Counted from the first letter of the stretch, positions 9,806 through 20,593 are shown. The stretch: 64,000 nt of DNA from Lasiosphaeria ovina (GCA_033439765.1 JAULSN010000010.1:1-64000); one strand, 5' to 3'. Translations and numbers: made by a program. The notes: generated by a model from the sequence alone, not told the origin.

Positions 9806-11897
9806 ATGCGAAAAGCTATCGAAACGATGTTACCACTTCGCGCCAAAGAGCGAGATCCCACGGCGCTGGAAGCGACCAGCGAACCATCCTACTCGGGTGA
9901 AAAGATCAGGGGTAAAGTCCTGACTTATTTATTCAACCACGCATGCACATTGGGACAAAGGCCGACTGTGGCCAGCATAGAGGGCGAAATAAAGGCACAT
10001 GTGCCCGAAACCTGCAAACAGCTTTTCGATGAGGGAAAGCATCCAAGCCTGGTCAATGTGGATTTCTTCCATCTCTTTGGCTGGCAGCGTCTGCTCACAG
10101 AAGGTATGTCGATCCGCCCCCCGGTGTCTTAATTTCGCTAACCATCGTCTTGTAGCGGGTAATCCCAAGGCTCTCAACAACGAGATGACTACAGCCTTGG
10201 CGAATGACTTCATTCCTCTTTCAAAAGACTACGTAGAGTACTACATTGCGCGGACGAGCACGTCCGCCGTGTCAGCCACAGCGGCAAATTTCGCAGTGCC
10301 TCCCGGGCCAGCGCCTACGGCGCCGCAGATGCAACTAGCATTGCCGCAGGTGCCATATGAGCAGCCGCAAGAAACATATTCGTATCGGCCGCCGTCCAGG
10401 TCGTCGGATTCATCGCTGGAGCGCGGAGCATTTATAGGGTCCGCGTTGGTTCACAGCCGCGTCAAGACGGGTGCTCCCAAGATGCCCCATACATTGGCGT
10501 CTTACGACAATGATCTGGAGGACGTCCCTACAGTTCATTATCCTCCGCCATCGCCGGCTCAGAAGCCCCAGCGGGGCGTAACTAAGCCGGCCCAGCCGCA
10601 GAAGCTATCTAGATGGGCGGCTGACGAGCAAAATGATGATCTGGATGGCCTCGAGCCATTCGATCCCCATCTCCCGTGGATTGAAGAAATGTATCCAGGG
10701 GGCACAACTGTCCCCCATTCGGCTATGGTGCCACGTGCGCCACGGGGTCTGCGCAGTCACTCGGAGCAGCTTCCAGATGCGCTGCCCAAGCCTCGTGGAG
10801 GCGATATTTCTAACTTGCAGAGCAAGTTTGCCAGCATGACCGTGGCAACGGGTCCTCAGCCGAGGGCTTTGTCTGGTGCTGTTGGCGGCTCGACCGCAAA
10901 GCAGTCGGCGCGGACAAACGTCCGTGTTGACCGCGAGAAGCGGCTACTGGACTTTGGGGACGCTCCCCCCCCATTGAGCTACGCCGCAAAGGCAACGGAC
11001 GGGCTGGATCTTCCGCCCGCGCTCAAGATGGCCATGCCGCCTCACAGGCAGCGGGCTGATGAGGCAAATGCCAGACGGGATGCGGCAAAGGACGCACAGA
11101 TCCGGGCCTTGAAGGCAGAAAGCGATGCTAACAAACATCAGAGCGATATCTCCCGTGCCATGAAGGCCTTCAGCAGCTACCAGGCCCCCAAGGTCATGGA
11201 TTACGGTCAGCGCCTCAATTTGTGGCGAAGAGTCAGCAATGGCAAGAACCCACCAGACGGAGGACCCTTCGAGATTGATCTGCCCGACACCGTCTGGTCC
11301 TGGCGGTGGGTCTGGGGAGACGAGGGACAAGAGTTCCGTCGATTTCAGAGCTACCTCCGCCCGCTTCACTTCCACGCTTGGTTTAACAATGCGCAGGGCG
11401 TCGAGCCCTTTACCAGGCTCGTCCTTGAGACGACCGATTTCAAGAAGACGCGAGATGGTCAGCTGCTCAGCCTGTTTGAGTTGTGGAATGACATCCGCGC
11501 CTGGCGTGATTCGGACATCGCGCGCCCCATCTGGCCCGGCCTCTACGCTATCCGGGACCGCAAGGCGAATGCCACGATGCGGATGCGGGGTGCGCAACCG
11601 CAGCAGAGACGAGCGCAGTTGCCGCAGATGCCGGCACAGTTGCCGCAGCAGGACCAGCCAAAACTGACAACCAATTTCAGTCAGGCCGTGAAGGGCGCGG
11701 TCAAGCTAATTTTAAAGCACAACCCGGTCGACGTCGGCGCCGAGCTCGACGAGTGGGTCGAGGAGAGCATGGCTGACGGCGTGTATCCTGGGAAGACACC
11801 CCAGGAGCTTATAAAGGCAGCCAAAGAGGCATGGGTCTTCCTCAAGTACCAGGACGAGGACCAGAGGGTCCAGATTGACAATTGGCACGCAGTTTAA
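9806..11897 (+). CDS. Lineage-specific 679-aa protein
   Basis: Proposed CDS is join(9806..10103,10156..11897). The 52-nt intron has donor GTATGT, branch CGCTAAC and acceptor TTGTAG, and the phases fit. The start was chosen as the ATG after a leader that resembles the zinc-knuckle gene leader (A-rich tract, then CTTCTTCCTTCTGCAAAC). The N-terminal 150 residues look helical and folded. Residues about 150-390 are Pro/Ser-rich and disordered. The C-terminal part has a folded region (DTVWSWRWVWGDEG, YLRPLHFHAWF, LFELWNDIRAWR), a Gln/Pro linker and a final helical region. I do not recognise the family. Its similar gene layout and leader suggest it belongs to the same accessory module as its neighbours. 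Confidence 0.65.
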
Positions 11898-13234
11898 GCT
11901 GCGGCAGCGGGGTACTCCTTACGGGATAATATAATACGTTATCCCTATTTGTCTGTGCCCTGTGACTTGTGATGTCTGTGTCTTGTCTATGTCTTGTCTG
12001 TGCCTTGTGTCTTGTCTATTTTACCTTGTGATCCCGTGCATTATTCGCCCTATCACGTCTGGAGGTGCTCTCGTATAAATCTACCCTCATTAGCCATAAA
12101 TAATAATCTTCCTCTGCCCCGACATAGCCCACAGGACCTAGGCGACGGACTAGCTTGCAAGGATGAGCTGACTGGTTGGCCCCAGCGACTAGCCGGCAAT
12201 TCACAAGAAGGATGACTTGCCGGGCGACCGGCTTGTGGTTAAAATTTAACTGGCGTCACCAACAGCCGCTGAAGAAGTAAAATCTAACCACGCTGGGGTG
12301 TAGCATAGGGGATATCGTCTTCTGTCTAGATTGAGTGAGGATCTTTGCTATTTTAGAGGCAGTGGCCGAGAATTATCGGCAATATTACTTATGACAAATA
12401 TTAAGGTTCCGAGCTTTACAGTCCATCCGGCGCTCTTGTAGTCGGTTGAACTAAATCAAATACAGAATCCGCTAGTCTAAGACCAAAACGACTGTTAGCT
12501 GCAGCGTCGATACCGCGTGAACACACAGCCACTTGCCCCTCAGTCGCACGCCAGGTTACTACCCCCCCGCGATTCAGACGACATCCCACAGTGTCGATTA
12601 CGTGGCTGCGTGGTAGCCTGGTGGTGTGCCTGAGCCCAGTGTTTCAGTAACACAACCCAGCGGCGGTATTAGCCAGGCCCCGCGTAAAAAGCATTGTGTC
12701 ACATACAACGCTGCATTATTGAGGGCAAAATAGTGCTTGTATATCGAAGAAGGAAAGAAGGTGGGCATCGGCTAGATACCCAAAATATATAGGTAAATCT
12801 GACCTTCGTTCTCTTGGCTTTGTGTGGCTTGGCAGATGCGCCACTGACGCCTCCATGCGGCTTCTTCCGACACATTGCATCTGACTGGTGAATTTGCTAC
12901 TGGGAATTACGCTGCAAGATGGCCAGAATATCCAAAGGGTAACGATTACACTCAGATAGAAGGCACTATTCCCTTTATCTAGTAACTGGTGTCTCTGGTG
13001 CCTTGATAGTAACCCGGCCTAATTACGGCCTGCCAGCAAGCCGCGCAGTTCGTTACTACCAGGTCTCAGATTAGCGATATGGTGACACTGAAATGCGCTT
13101 GGGTCCCGCATGGAATAAGTTCGACTATTAGGAACATCTATTTCTTTATAATCCAGATAAAGGTAGCAACACTCCAGTGTGGCATTCTCAACGGAAGTCC
13201 GTGTCTGGGCTGTCTCTACAGCGCTCGTTCCACA
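11898..13234. other. Intergenic, nothing recognised
   Basis: About 1.3 kb without a supported gene. The first 120 bp holds imperfect TGTCTTGTCT/TGTGCC repeats (11948-12018). The last 60 bp belongs to the 3' module shared with the 745-aa gene. Confidence 0.5.
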
Positions 13235-13330
13235 TTACTTCGCACAATCCTTATTCATGTCACATAAAAGCCAGTCGGTTATAGTGCTATTTATTATTAT
13301 AATTACATATTGCGAGGACCTTAATCGCGA
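13179..13330 (-). repeat. Shared 3'-flank module, copy at chimeric pseudogene
   Basis: Non-coding sequence downstream of pseudogene C aligns with the flank at 15475-15835. Shared blocks include ACGGAAGTCCGT, TTCATGTCAC, AAGCCAGTCGGTT and ATTTATTAT. The similarity continues across the stop position into coding sequence. Confidence 0.75.
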
Positions 13331-14060
13331 AGCACAAGTGAAATCGGTCCCCAAATTCGTGCCGAGAATTGCACAAATCGACCGCATGTCATCCATATTG
13401 ACCACAGGCAATCTTATAATACCTTCACACTCGGTCATATCGTCAGGCGTTTCCATGTCATCCTCGCCCCAAAGGTCAAAAAGCTCCGCCATCGTGGTGT
13501 CGACGGTCTCGTTGTAGGCTGTTGAGTTATTGTTGGTCGGCTCTCCGGCCGGCTTGGCTGGCTCAAACTCCACAGTCATCTTTATGGTCGGCGCTCCGTG
13601 CTTCTGGGCGAGCTCGAACAGCGTGCCCTCCAGAGCATCCACAGATGTCGTATCTGCGACGGCCTTCATCAGGTAACTGCCCGTCGTACCCTCATGATGG
13701 GGATCGTGGTAACACCAATTGGCCGTTCCACCCAATGACTCCAATTCGCTGGGACTCTTCTTCTGTAGGCAACTGGGACGCATTTATCCCGGGAGATTTC
13801 CGGCTTGTTGTCGCTTTCGGTGGCTGTGCTCTCCATGTGCGGCGCACTACCGAGTGTTGGGTTGTTGCCAGCTTCTGCGGTGTCGTTGCGGGCTGGGAGG
13901 TCCATTACTGTCAAGGAAATATTAGCGGTAGACGCAGCGCGCTGGGTTGCGGAAGCTCAAACCTTTGTAGGCGCGATCTCTGGACAGTACGGCTACGATG
14001 CCGCGGCGAGAAGGATCGATATGGTTTGCGGAAAGAAGAGCAGAATTATTTTGTAGTAAA
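13235..14060 (-). pseudogene. Copy C: chimeric pseudogene joining zinc-knuckle and 745-aa families
   Basis: The 5' leader (about 13960-14060 on the minus strand) matches the intact zinc-knuckle gene, including CTTTCCGCAAACC and GAGATCGCGC, but the start codon is gone. Coding continues in one frame to about 13790, then shifts to another. There a TANWCYHDPHH...VDALEGTLFELAQKHGAPT region matches the conserved block of the intact protein. Right after VEFEP it switches to a tail (DMETPDDMTECEG, RSICAI, CASR) that matches the C-terminus of the 745-aa protein at 15826-18063. The ancestral stop TAA has become TTA, so the frame runs on. It therefore has a lost start, a frameshift, a family junction and a lost stop. 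It is not expected to make a normal protein. Confidence 0.8.
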
Positions 14061-15474
14061 TTATTTTTATGTCTTTTAAGTTGCCCCGTGCGTATGGACT
14101 TTACAGTGCCGATATGCACTATGCCGTGTCTGGCTGCTGTGGCTGTGGCTTTGGGATTTAGACGAAATCTTAGTGTTCCGTAATAGCTGCGCCTGAGTGC
14201 TCACACCAAACTGTCTTTATAAGTATCCGTGCCACGTATCTGTACGAGAGCATGTTTGACTCGGGTGTTCTGGGGTCAGATTCCAATCCAAAGTCACTGG
14301 ATAGTCAAGCAGTACCCTCGGGAGCAGTTTAGAAGGTAGCCTGGAAAAAGACTAGTGCTTCAACTACTGGCGTCACCAGGTTCCATACACCTACGAAATA
14401 ACGTTCTGTATTACGCGGCAGAGAATAGCTTCGCATCAAAACTGCAAATTTACTGCCTGCCATAATTACGAGACAGTTAGTAAAACTAAATCATTTGATT
14501 AATGTCAACGCTGAAGGACGTGTTGGCACTCGGGGTCTCGAGCTTGAGAACCCTGATGATGGCAGCGACAGCCAGCTAGATGCGATGGCGCACTGGACGT
14601 CGCTGTGCGCCGCACCAATCCGAGATATGGTACAGTACCTGATACTGATGGTGGGGCAAACGGTCCCTCGCCATAATACTGTCCGTGCCTCCAGGACCCG
14701 AGCGCGTGCTGGCCTGGTCACGGGACGCTACGACCCGTTGCCACGCGAGACCCCTCGGCACAGTCCGCCGTGCCCACCGCGCCCGGCGCTCGCTATCGTA
14801 ACTTCTTTCCCATTCTGCCTTAGACACGAGCGTGGGAAATGGCTGTGAGGTGGATCGCGCAACGGGGTTGCAGGATGGTAGTCGTTTCGCCGCCGGCTTG
14901 CGGAACGACCGGATTCAAGGAGTTGGAACTGCGGACTGTTGAGCAGGCATCGACGTCCACGGGTTGGCGTCACGGTGTCTTGCGCTGATGCCGCGGGCAG
15001 CAGGTAGCATTGCGTGTTGGGCCCGCTATGTCTTGTTGCCGAAGCACTAACTGGGCCCAGTGCAAGGCGGGTACTGTACTGGTTGAGCTCTACTAGTTCT
15101 GTTCATGTCTATCTCTTACACTGTTGCCGCGCACAAACTTGTGCTGGCGCAGACACAATGGCCTGGTGTCCCAGCTGTTGTCTGTCTTGGCAGCCTGCGT
15201 AACTGCCACTGTACGGCCAAAGGCCCTCGTGCACAGGAATTATCCATCACCCAACTACAGACACTCCAATCCGATCGCTTTCTGGTTGTCAGAGTCCGGG
15301 GGGGCACGCCGGCGTTGAAGGCACGGCGCTTTGCTAGTCGGTATCCCAATATGCACTTGAAACCCTATAGTATGCAGTTTAGAACGTATGTCTGCACTGT
15401 GGACGAGTACAGATGCACGTCAAGTCCTAATAAATAAGTGCAGAGCTGTAATACAGAACTTGATAGTATGCTGG
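14061..15474. other. Intergenic, nothing recognised
   Basis: No supported gene. Short frames on both strands at 14490-14980 and 15014-15440 have no recognisable domain or codon character. Confidence 0.45.
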
Positions 15475-15835
15475 CGTGGAATTCTAACGGAAGTCCGTTA
15501 TTAAGATCTTATGGGCCACCTCTGGCAGGCCAGCTCTGGGGGCGTTTCTTAGGTGATGGTTCTCTTAGACCCCCAAATATTGGACGGGACACCAAGGTGC
15601 TACCCCTTGTTTGCACGGTGTCTAGCGAGCGAGCGTTGTTTATCACTGCTACCCTACTATTCGGCGTCCGTAAGAGGAAAAATAATACTAGCAACGCCCC
15701 AGGAAACCTGCTCTCGCAGGTTAGAGAGCGGGTGGCTACACTAGCCATAGTACAATCATTGTTCATGTCACGTTAAAGCCAGTCGGTTGTAGTACCATTT
15801 ATTATACTACATATTGTGAAGGCATTTATCGCGAT
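15475..15835 (-). repeat. Shared 3'-flank module, copy at 745-aa gene
   Basis: Downstream flank of the 745-aa gene, homologous to 13179-13330 as described there. It is interrupted by longer unique segments in this copy. Confidence 0.7.
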
Positions 15836-18063
15836 GCCAAGGTGACGTCGGTCCCCGCACTGCGGATGGCACAGATGGACTGCGTGTCGTACATGTTGAC
15901 CCTAGTCGAGCTTGATACGCCTTCGTACTCGGTCATGTCGTTAGGGGTCTCGGTGCCATCCTGGGCCCAAAAGGTCAATAGACCCTCTATCAAGCTGCCG
16001 ACGCTTTCGTCGATAGTAGTCGCGTCATCTAGCAATGTCTCATTAGCCGTATCGCCTGCTGGCTTGGCTAGCTCCTTAGCCGCCTCTCCAGCTAGCTTTA
16101 GCGGACCCTTAGCCAAGCCCTCATCATTAGACTCGTCGTCGGACTCGTCGTCGGACTCGTCGTCGGACTCGTCGTCGGACTCGTCGTCGGACTCGTCGTC
16201 GGGCTCGTCCTTAGACGGATCCTTGCTGACCGAGTGCCGATTGCCCGCTGGCGGTTCAATGTGGGGCAAGAGGTTGTCGTCACCCAAGTCCTTGTCAGAG
16301 AACGCTGTCTCGTCGCCTGACGCGCCCGGGGGCGATTCTGACACGTGCTGATCGTCCTCAATGTCGGGCAAGTCGCCGAAGTTGTCCAGGTCCCTATCAG
16401 GGAGTAGCAAATCGTTGCCGGACGGGCCCGCCAACGAATGTCGAGCTTGGTCATCATCCGAGTCCTCGATTTCATCGGTGGGGTCACGCCGCGGACGCTT
16501 CGTTCCTTTCAAGGGAAGCCCGGCTGTATTCGTCAACGCCCGCTTCCTGATCCTCGGCAGGGTGGCCTGGTGTGTGGACGAGCTCATATCCTCATCCTCA
16601 TCCTCATCTATAATATCGTCCAGCTGCTCATCTGGCACAATGGCGGCGCTCTTGGCGCCTCGGCTGGGCGGCTCATCTCCCGCGGCGCGCTGGCCCGCTG
16701 TACTTCTCGTCACGCGACCTGCGGGGACGCTCTGGGGCTGGGCCTCGGGGGCAGGACCCCTGGCGGGAGCATGGCGGTTCTCTGCCCGCTTTGCCATCTC
16801 CAGGTACCGAATGACGGCGTATTCGCGCACATTCTGGAATGTATACCCTGTGGGGTAGTCGGATGGACTCCGCCTTCCGTTGACGGCGCGATCCAGGACG
16901 CCAAGGGGCAAGAACGGCGGCATGCCATACTGCCCCACCATGGTGTCCAGAGCCTCGCGGAGAAGCGTAAGATGCTTCTTCATAACCAGGTGCGGGTGAC
17001 CAGGTTCGGGAGCGACGTTCTGGCTCTTCTTGGTCGTCTGGCTTTCCTTGGCAGCCATCTGTTTCGCCAACTGGTCAATCCGCCGGAACAACATGCTCCA
17101 GTGCGACTCGGCGAAGCTTGCAGGCCAGTCCTGGTGCACGCCGTCTTTCCAGGCGCGTACCACAGCCCGGCGAGCCTCGGATATCGTTCGTCCCTTGGCC
17201 CCTTGTTCTATCTCCTTCATGAGATGGTGGGTGAAGCTGTCGGGGGGGGAGCTGCAAAATGGCCACAGGTACGTGTCCCCGGTTATGGCCACCGTTACGT
17301 ATTTGATGGCCATGGCCAGATTCTCGGGCTTTCCCGCCCACAGCGGGTGGGCCAGCATTCCGGCGAGCTCCACGCAGAACGGCGAGCTCCAGAAGTTCTG
17401 GCCAGTGGGCTTCGATTTACTCTGGCCGTCATGGCGGTAGTCCAGCAAAAGATCTGGTGAGATGATGTCCTCTGGAAGGCACCTCATAAGGCGCAGAGAC
17501 GCCTTGTACAGGGTCAGCACGCCCCTGTTTCCGCGAGGGTCGAGCCAACGACGTTGGTCGCACTTCTCCCAGTCTCGTTCCACCCGATCGCGGTCGCTCT
17601 GCTTGAAGTAATCGTCAAGCTCGATGCGCGGCAGGCATTCTTTTACCGCCGCCAGGTTTTTCAATGGCGGGTTCTTGTCCATCCAGCCCTTGACCGCGGC
17701 CAGCCATGGCTCGACCTTGATTTTTCGGATGCTTCTGGCCAGTTCGATCCCAGTCTGTTTCTGCTTAGCGTCTGGCTTGCTGGCGGGCATTTTGCGCCGT
17801 CTCGGCCGCTGGGCGGGTGTTTCTGGGCTGTCTTGAGGGCCGTCGTCCTCGTCCTCAGAGTCATCGTCCTCGTCTTCAGAGCCACTGCGCTCGTGTTCGG
17901 AGCCACTGCGCTCGTCTTCAGAGCCATCGTCCTCCTCTTCAGAGCTACTGCGCTCGTCTTCAGAGCCACTGCGCTCGTCTTCAGAGCCATTGTGCTCGTC
18001 TTCGACGAGCTCGTTGGATTTCTGCCCGACAGGGGAGCTGGGAAACTCGTAGATGCCGCTCAT
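15826..18063 (-). CDS. Lineage-specific acidic 745-aa protein with DDES and SGSEDE repeats
   Basis: The start was taken at the ATG at 18063 (MSGIYEFPSSPVG). The open frame extends upstream without another ATG, and a CTAAC-CAG acceptor-like signal just upstream hints at a 5' exon. The N-terminus is an acidic Ser/Glu/Asp repeat of the SGSEDER type. A basic stretch (RPRRRKMPASK) and a folded region follow (about residues 105-340: WLDPRGNRGVLTLYKASL, GQNFWSSPFCVELAG, ITGDTYLWPF). The rest is disordered, with a nuclear-signal-like KGTKRPRR and a DDES array. The last 60 residues are shared with pseudogene C. Family and function are unknown. Acidic repeats plus basic motifs are compatible with a nuclear protein. 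Confidence 0.65.
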   Translation of the reverse strand: MSGIYEFPSSPVGQKSNELVEDEHNGSEDERSGSEDERSSSEEEDDGSEDERSGSEHERSGSEDEDDDSEDEDDGPQDSPETPAQRPRRRKMPASKPDAKQKQTGIELARSIRKIKVEPWLAAVKGWMDKNPPLKNLAAVKECLPRIELDDYFKQSDRDRVERDWEKCDQRRWLDPRGNRGVLTLYKASLRLMRCLPEDIISPDLLLDYRHDGQSKSKPTGQNFWSSPFCVELAGMLAHPLWAGKPENLAMAIKYVTVAITGDTYLWPFCSSPPDSFTHHLMKEIEQGAKGRTISEARRAVVRAWKDGVHQDWPASFAESHWSMLFRRIDQLAKQMAAKESQTTKKSQNVAPEPGHPHLVMKKHLTLLREALDTMVGQYGMPPFLPLGVLDRAVNGRRSPSDYPTGYTFQNVREYAVIRYLEMAKRAENRHAPARGPAPEAQPQSVPAGRVTRSTAGQRAAGDEPPSRGAKSAAIVPDEQLDDIIDEDEDEDMSSSTHQATLPRIRKRALTNTAGLPLKGTKRPRRDPTDEIEDSDDDQARHSLAGPSGNDLLLPDRDLDNFGDLPDIEDDQHVSESPPGASGDETAFSDKDLGDDNLLPHIEPPAGNRHSVSKDPSKDEPDDESDDESDDESDDESDDESDDESNDEGLAKGPLKLAGEAAKELAKPAGDTANETLLDDATTIDESVGSLIEGLLTFWAQDGTETPNDMTEYEGVSSSTRVNMYDTQSICAIRSAGTDVTLASR
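16130..16203 (-). repeat. 12-bp tandem repeat coding for DDES
   Basis: GACTCGTCGTCG repeats about six times within the 745-aa gene, keeping frame. Such an array is likely length-variable between isolates. Confidence 0.85.
17840..18005 (-). repeat. Imperfect 21-24 bp tandem repeat coding for SEDERSG
   Basis: TCTTCAGAGCCACTGCGCTCG-like units repeat with small changes near the 5' end of the 745-aa gene and encode the acidic N-terminal repeats. Confidence 0.8.
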
Positions 18064-18738
18064 TGCGAAATGGGCGCTGTTGTACGCGTTAGTCACTGTG
18101 ATCGCCGGATTTATTTTTGGAGTTTTGGGACCCACCGTTGAGGAAATTTCGCGTTTGCACAATGTAAGATGGCGGGCTTGCGCGGGGGCGTCAAAGCGGA
18201 AGATATCCCAGCTGGTTCACCTTGGGTGGGCCCGAGCGCCGGCCAGTTGTGGGTTAAGCCCTACCTGGGAGTCGCGCCGAAGAAAAAAAGCCCAATGGCT
18301 AGCCACACAGGCGCCACACTCCCCAGGCTGGTTCTCGCCACGCGAAACTTGCTACCTCTAGATCCTCCAGCCATTTGCGAGGCTATTACGGGAAGAGCTT
18401 CCAGGCTGCACGGTCAGTTCTGGGCCAGCGTCACCACGCGTAGATGGTGCCCACAGGGGCTTTTCTCTTACCCAATTCGCAAGCCATGGAAAGTAAAGCC
18501 GAGTATGAGATATATACATGAGTGCAGCAGCAATCGTGGTGAGGGCAACGTCAGGAAGCCAGCCGCGAAGCTCCTTCTTCGTGCTGCTCTGGATTCCTTC
18601 TCTCCTTGCCTCCATTTTTACCACTGCGCTGTTTCGCAGGAGTACCATTGCGCGTCTTACCACTACCATTACTGTCTCGCGCTCGCCGTTACTGTCTCGC
18701 ACTAGCCGTCGTCATGGCTGCTAGGATCCGATTGGCCG
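18064..18738. other. 5' flank of the 745-aa gene, nothing else recognised
   Basis: Contains the presumed promoter and leader of the minus-strand gene. A plus-strand open frame at 18169-18705 shows no domain and was not accepted. Confidence 0.4.
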
Positions 18739-18813
18739 TTGCTGCTGCTGCTTCTCTGCTACTGCTGCTGCTGGTGCTGCTACTGCCGCCGCTACTGCTA
18801 CTGCTGCTGCTGA
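18739..18813. repeat. CTG/CTA trinucleotide tract
   Basis: Interrupted run of CTG, CTA and GCC triplets, a simple-sequence repeat. It adjoins the coding relic to its right. Confidence 0.75.
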
Positions 18814-18849
18814 TGGAGATATACCCGGCATATACCTCACCGGCTTATG

Positions 18850-19212
18850 GCTCGCTTCGACGTTCTTAACGGCCATGTCTAGAGGAAGAAGCACTACAAT
18901 GACAACAAGAAAAGCGCTCACCCCTTCGAGGACGATAGCGTTAGCGCTAACGACATAATGGACCTGGATAGGATCTCCACGATAAGCACTAGTTTTGTGC
19001 CAAAGGCGTCCCCATCGCCTCGGATCTACTAGAAGACACCAGCACTAACTAACGTAATGTCCACCAGCGCCGCCGTACTAGCATCCAGCCGTCAGAGCGT
19101 GCCTATTAGAAATTTATAACAAGATGGCCAACTCCTAGAACGAATCTGACGCGTTCTCTATACTCGCGTCGTACGTGATGAAAGGCTACGATGAGCCGCA
19201 TAGTAGATCACG
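18850..19212 (+). pseudogene. RIP-type coding relic, possibly retrotransposon Gag
   Basis: One frame reads as protein-like sequence (KKHYNDNKKSAHPFEDD, ANDIMDLDRIST, RVVRDERL) interrupted by only four stops: TAG 18880-18882, TAG 19030-19032, TAA 19117-19119 and TGA 19147-19149. Each is one C-to-T change from a sense codon (CAG, CAG, CAA, CGA). That is what RIP produces; the first three are CpA-to-TpA, its preferred target. The MDLDR-like segment resembles fungal Ty3-type Gag proteins, but the match is too short to be sure. The relic ends at the hAT target duplication. Confidence 0.55.
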
Positions 19213-19220
19213 CAATCGAC
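19213..19220. repeat. Left target-site duplication of the hAT element
   Basis: CAATCGAC, identical to 19787-19794 on the other side. Eight base pairs is the standard duplication length for the hAT superfamily. Confidence 0.8.
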
Positions 19221-19786
19221 CAAGGCTGTCGACAATGCAAATATTTCAATGCAAATCAACGTAATCTAAAGATAGGCAAATCAAATAGGGCCAAAATACC
19301 GTTCAAATAAAGCAAATATGAAGCCGTGGATATTTGCAAATGTTGGGCATTTTCCCAGACCAATTTTCCCCAAAATAAGGATATCAACGGCAAGTTTCGT
19401 GCCATGAAGAACCTCATTTCTAGGGCAAAAATGACGACTTTTTCTGGGAAATCCAGCAAATGCAAGTGGATATATGCCAGCGGACTGCGAGAGGCTCTTC
19501 AGCATCGCCAAACTGATCATTGGGCTTCAAAGACAAGGGCTTCAGGGCGATGCCATTTACAAGCTTCTATGCCTTGTTAATTGGCGGCGGAATGGCCTTT
19601 TTTGAAGCCAGTCTTGGGCATCACTGGCTTCCGGCATCCCGGGTTGCAGAATTTTACATGGCACGGGCCGGATTAATATTTTCAGATCTAGTTCAAATCA
19701 AGCCATATATGCCGTTTGCCTCACTTTTGCCAAACAACGCAAATATAGGGCCCCGATTTGATTTGTTTGCGTTGTTGCCAGCCCTG
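19221..19786 (+). mobile_element. Non-autonomous hAT-superfamily DNA transposon, 566 bp
   Basis: The ends are inverted repeats. The left starts CAAGGCTGTCGACAATGC and the right, read inward on the other strand, starts CAGGGCTGGCAACAACGC, with 14 of 18 positions equal. Both sides carry the 8-bp duplication CAATCGAC. Several GCAAAT/ATTTGC words lie near both ends, like subterminal binding sites. Inside, 19474-19605 encodes a 43-residue piece (CERLFSIAKLIIGLQRQGLQ and onward, then a stop) that matches the C-terminal dimerisation region of hAT transposases. The rest of the transposase is absent, so it could only move with a helper in trans. Confidence 0.8.
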
Positions 19787-19794
19787 CAATCGAC
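19787..19794. repeat. Right target-site duplication of the hAT element
   Basis: CAATCGAC, the matching copy of 19213-19220. Confidence 0.8.
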
Positions 19795-20225
19795 CTATTA
19801 TACAAACTCCCAGCCAAGCTAGCCGAGATTTCAATTACGGTTTATCCGATCCTCGTCCTGATATTTGGAAGGCCTCAGAGTAGCGGCTCTCCCAAGTTAC
19901 CTACACCATCACGGCTTTGAACTGTTTCGGCACACTACCGATATTTGCGCTATTTCAGAGCCGTTACGGAAGTAACTGCGGAACACGCAAGACTTGCTGA
20001 TCCGCTAAACACCCACGGCTGCCAGTTTGTGGCAGTTCCGGGGCGGCAAGACATTGCAGAATGACATTGAGATGGTGCGGAAATATTCTTCAATATACTC
20101 ATACCATCTGAGCTGTTCCAAGAGGAACAAAGGAGTACAGTATAACCCCGAGAACAGAGTACTGGTGGTGCCTATCCCTTTGTTGGCAATTACGTACTTG
20201 AGTCATCAATTATTCGCCTGTTATT
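19795..20225. other. Intergenic, nothing recognised
   Basis: No gene or repeat seen between the hAT element and the MITE-like repeat. Confidence 0.5.
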
Positions 20226-20445
20226 ATTCAGCTGAACGGAGCCACGGTAGGCGGCGTAGAGAGGCTGTCTCTTCTACTTTACCGTGAAGGTGCCGAAAGT
20301 TTCTCGCACAGGGATTGGCATGGACTCCAGGGCCTGGTCGATCGGATAATCCTCGGATTTCTTAAGCCGCATACCGAGCGCAGCGAGCAGCCCGCCGCAG
20401 GCGCCCCCGGAGGGCCGCCGGAGGCACCGTTCAGCGACCCCTTCC
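20226..20445 (+). mobile_element. MITE-like repeat, copy 1
   Basis: It aligns end to end with the reverse complement of 52979-53238, including a long nearly identical GC-rich block (GAGCGCAGCGAGCAGCCCGC and onward). The ends carry imperfect inverted repeats with core GCTGAACGG(A/T)GCC. The element has no coding capacity. This copy lacks about 20 bp near its left end that is present in the other. Confidence 0.75.
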
Positions 20446-20593
20446 GGTTCAGTACTTGAATCGCGACCAACGCGCATTGGCGTATTGCATGCAAACCTCG
20501 GTTGAGAACAAAGTTGGTCACGAAAAAAAGCCAATACCCGGCGGAAGCACGAAGCACAAGTCCAACACGAAAGGTTCTCGGATCCGGCCGACT

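Noticed and set aside
587..18063. Interpretation as a complete LTR retrotransposon or a Starship element
   Set aside because: No protease, reverse transcriptase, integrase, long terminal repeats or DUF3435-type recombinase is visible in the window; only Gag-like knuckles and a possible Gag relic are present.
18169..18705. 178-codon plus-strand frame
   Set aside because: No domain, unusual composition, and it lies in the 5' flank of the opposite-strand gene.
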